6,891 nt of DNA from Acetofilamentum sp. (GTDB lineage Bacteria > Bacteroidota > Bacteroidia > Bacteroidales > JAFGUD01). Position numbers and translations under genes: made by a program. The DNA lies in contig DYKL01000066.1 in the NCBI GenBank assembly GCA_020722645.1, positions 1-6,891 on the forward strand, written 5' to 3'. The notes beneath the pieces are model-generated. The model worked only from the letters and a program-made list of their open reading frames with translations. It was not told the DNA's origin and searched no databases. Below are positions 6,715 through 6,891 of this stretch, piece after piece (positions within the stretch are counted from its first letter, which is position 1; each line of letters opens with the position of its first letter).

Positions 6715-6745
6715 CAAAGATAAAATATTAAAATTAAAAATCAAA
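6715..6745 (-). promoter_or_regulatory. Consensus Bacteroidota promoter of the ligase gene
   Basis: On the minus strand TTTG (6745-6742) is followed after exactly 19 bases by TATCTTTG (6722-6715). Both boxes match the Bacteroidota TTTG / TAnnTTTG consensus at every defined base. Transcription would begin near 6709, giving a leader of about 16 bases to the ATG at 6693 and excluding the in-frame ATG at 6756. Confidence 0.7.
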
Positions 6746-6891
6746 TTCCGAAACATTTTGTTTTGATGATTGAATTTTTTTTTAATACAATCAGGTTATT
6801 TCATCAAACGTTTTCAAGAAAATTTAATTTATTTAACATTTACCTAACTTTAATTGAAAATTTCACACTACAATCTCAAATTACTGATATT

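Noticed and set aside
6757..6891. Gene or regulatory element at the right edge
   Set aside because: It is AT-rich with a run of nine T (6775-6783) but has no convincing stem, open frame or recognisable motif.

Overview
The window looks like a chromosomal segment of a low-GC member of the Bacteroidota, probably Bacteroidales-like. I base this on the AT-rich non-coding DNA, starts without Shine-Dalgarno sequences, promoter candidates of the Bacteroidota type (TTTG, about 19-21 bases, TAnnTTTG), and an exported protein that carries an N-terminal carboxypeptidase-regulatory-like domain before a von Willebrand A domain. No genus can be named from the sequence alone.

Layout. Positions 1-223 hold a tandem array of 8-base units that keeps perfect register and runs off the left edge. 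Positions 224-506 are an AT-rich upstream region with two candidate promoters and a small palindrome. dnaK (507-2417, + strand) is complete and followed by a strong intrinsic terminator. The 499-base gap between the ends of two convergent genes (2418-2916) has no gene but is packed with inverted repeats that look like decayed copies of short palindromic elements. Then come two minus-strand genes: a secreted YfbK-like von Willebrand A domain protein (4782-2917) and, upstream of it, an AMP-binding acyl-CoA ligase (6693-5035). They are 252 bases apart and each has its own promoter candidate, so they are probably separate transcripts. Positions 6757-6891 show no gene.

How the parts relate. The three proteins are a cytosolic Hsp70 chaperone, a cell-envelope or periplasmic protein of unknown role, and a fatty-acid-activating enzyme. 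Nothing in the sequence ties them into one pathway, and dnaK stands alone without dnaJ or grpE beside it. I do not see a new multi-gene system. The signals most worth a second look are the unbroken octamer array, the palindrome cluster between the convergent genes, the asparagine at the expected catalytic lysine position of the ligase, and a consensus promoter lying inside the ligase's longest open frame, which fixes the true start.
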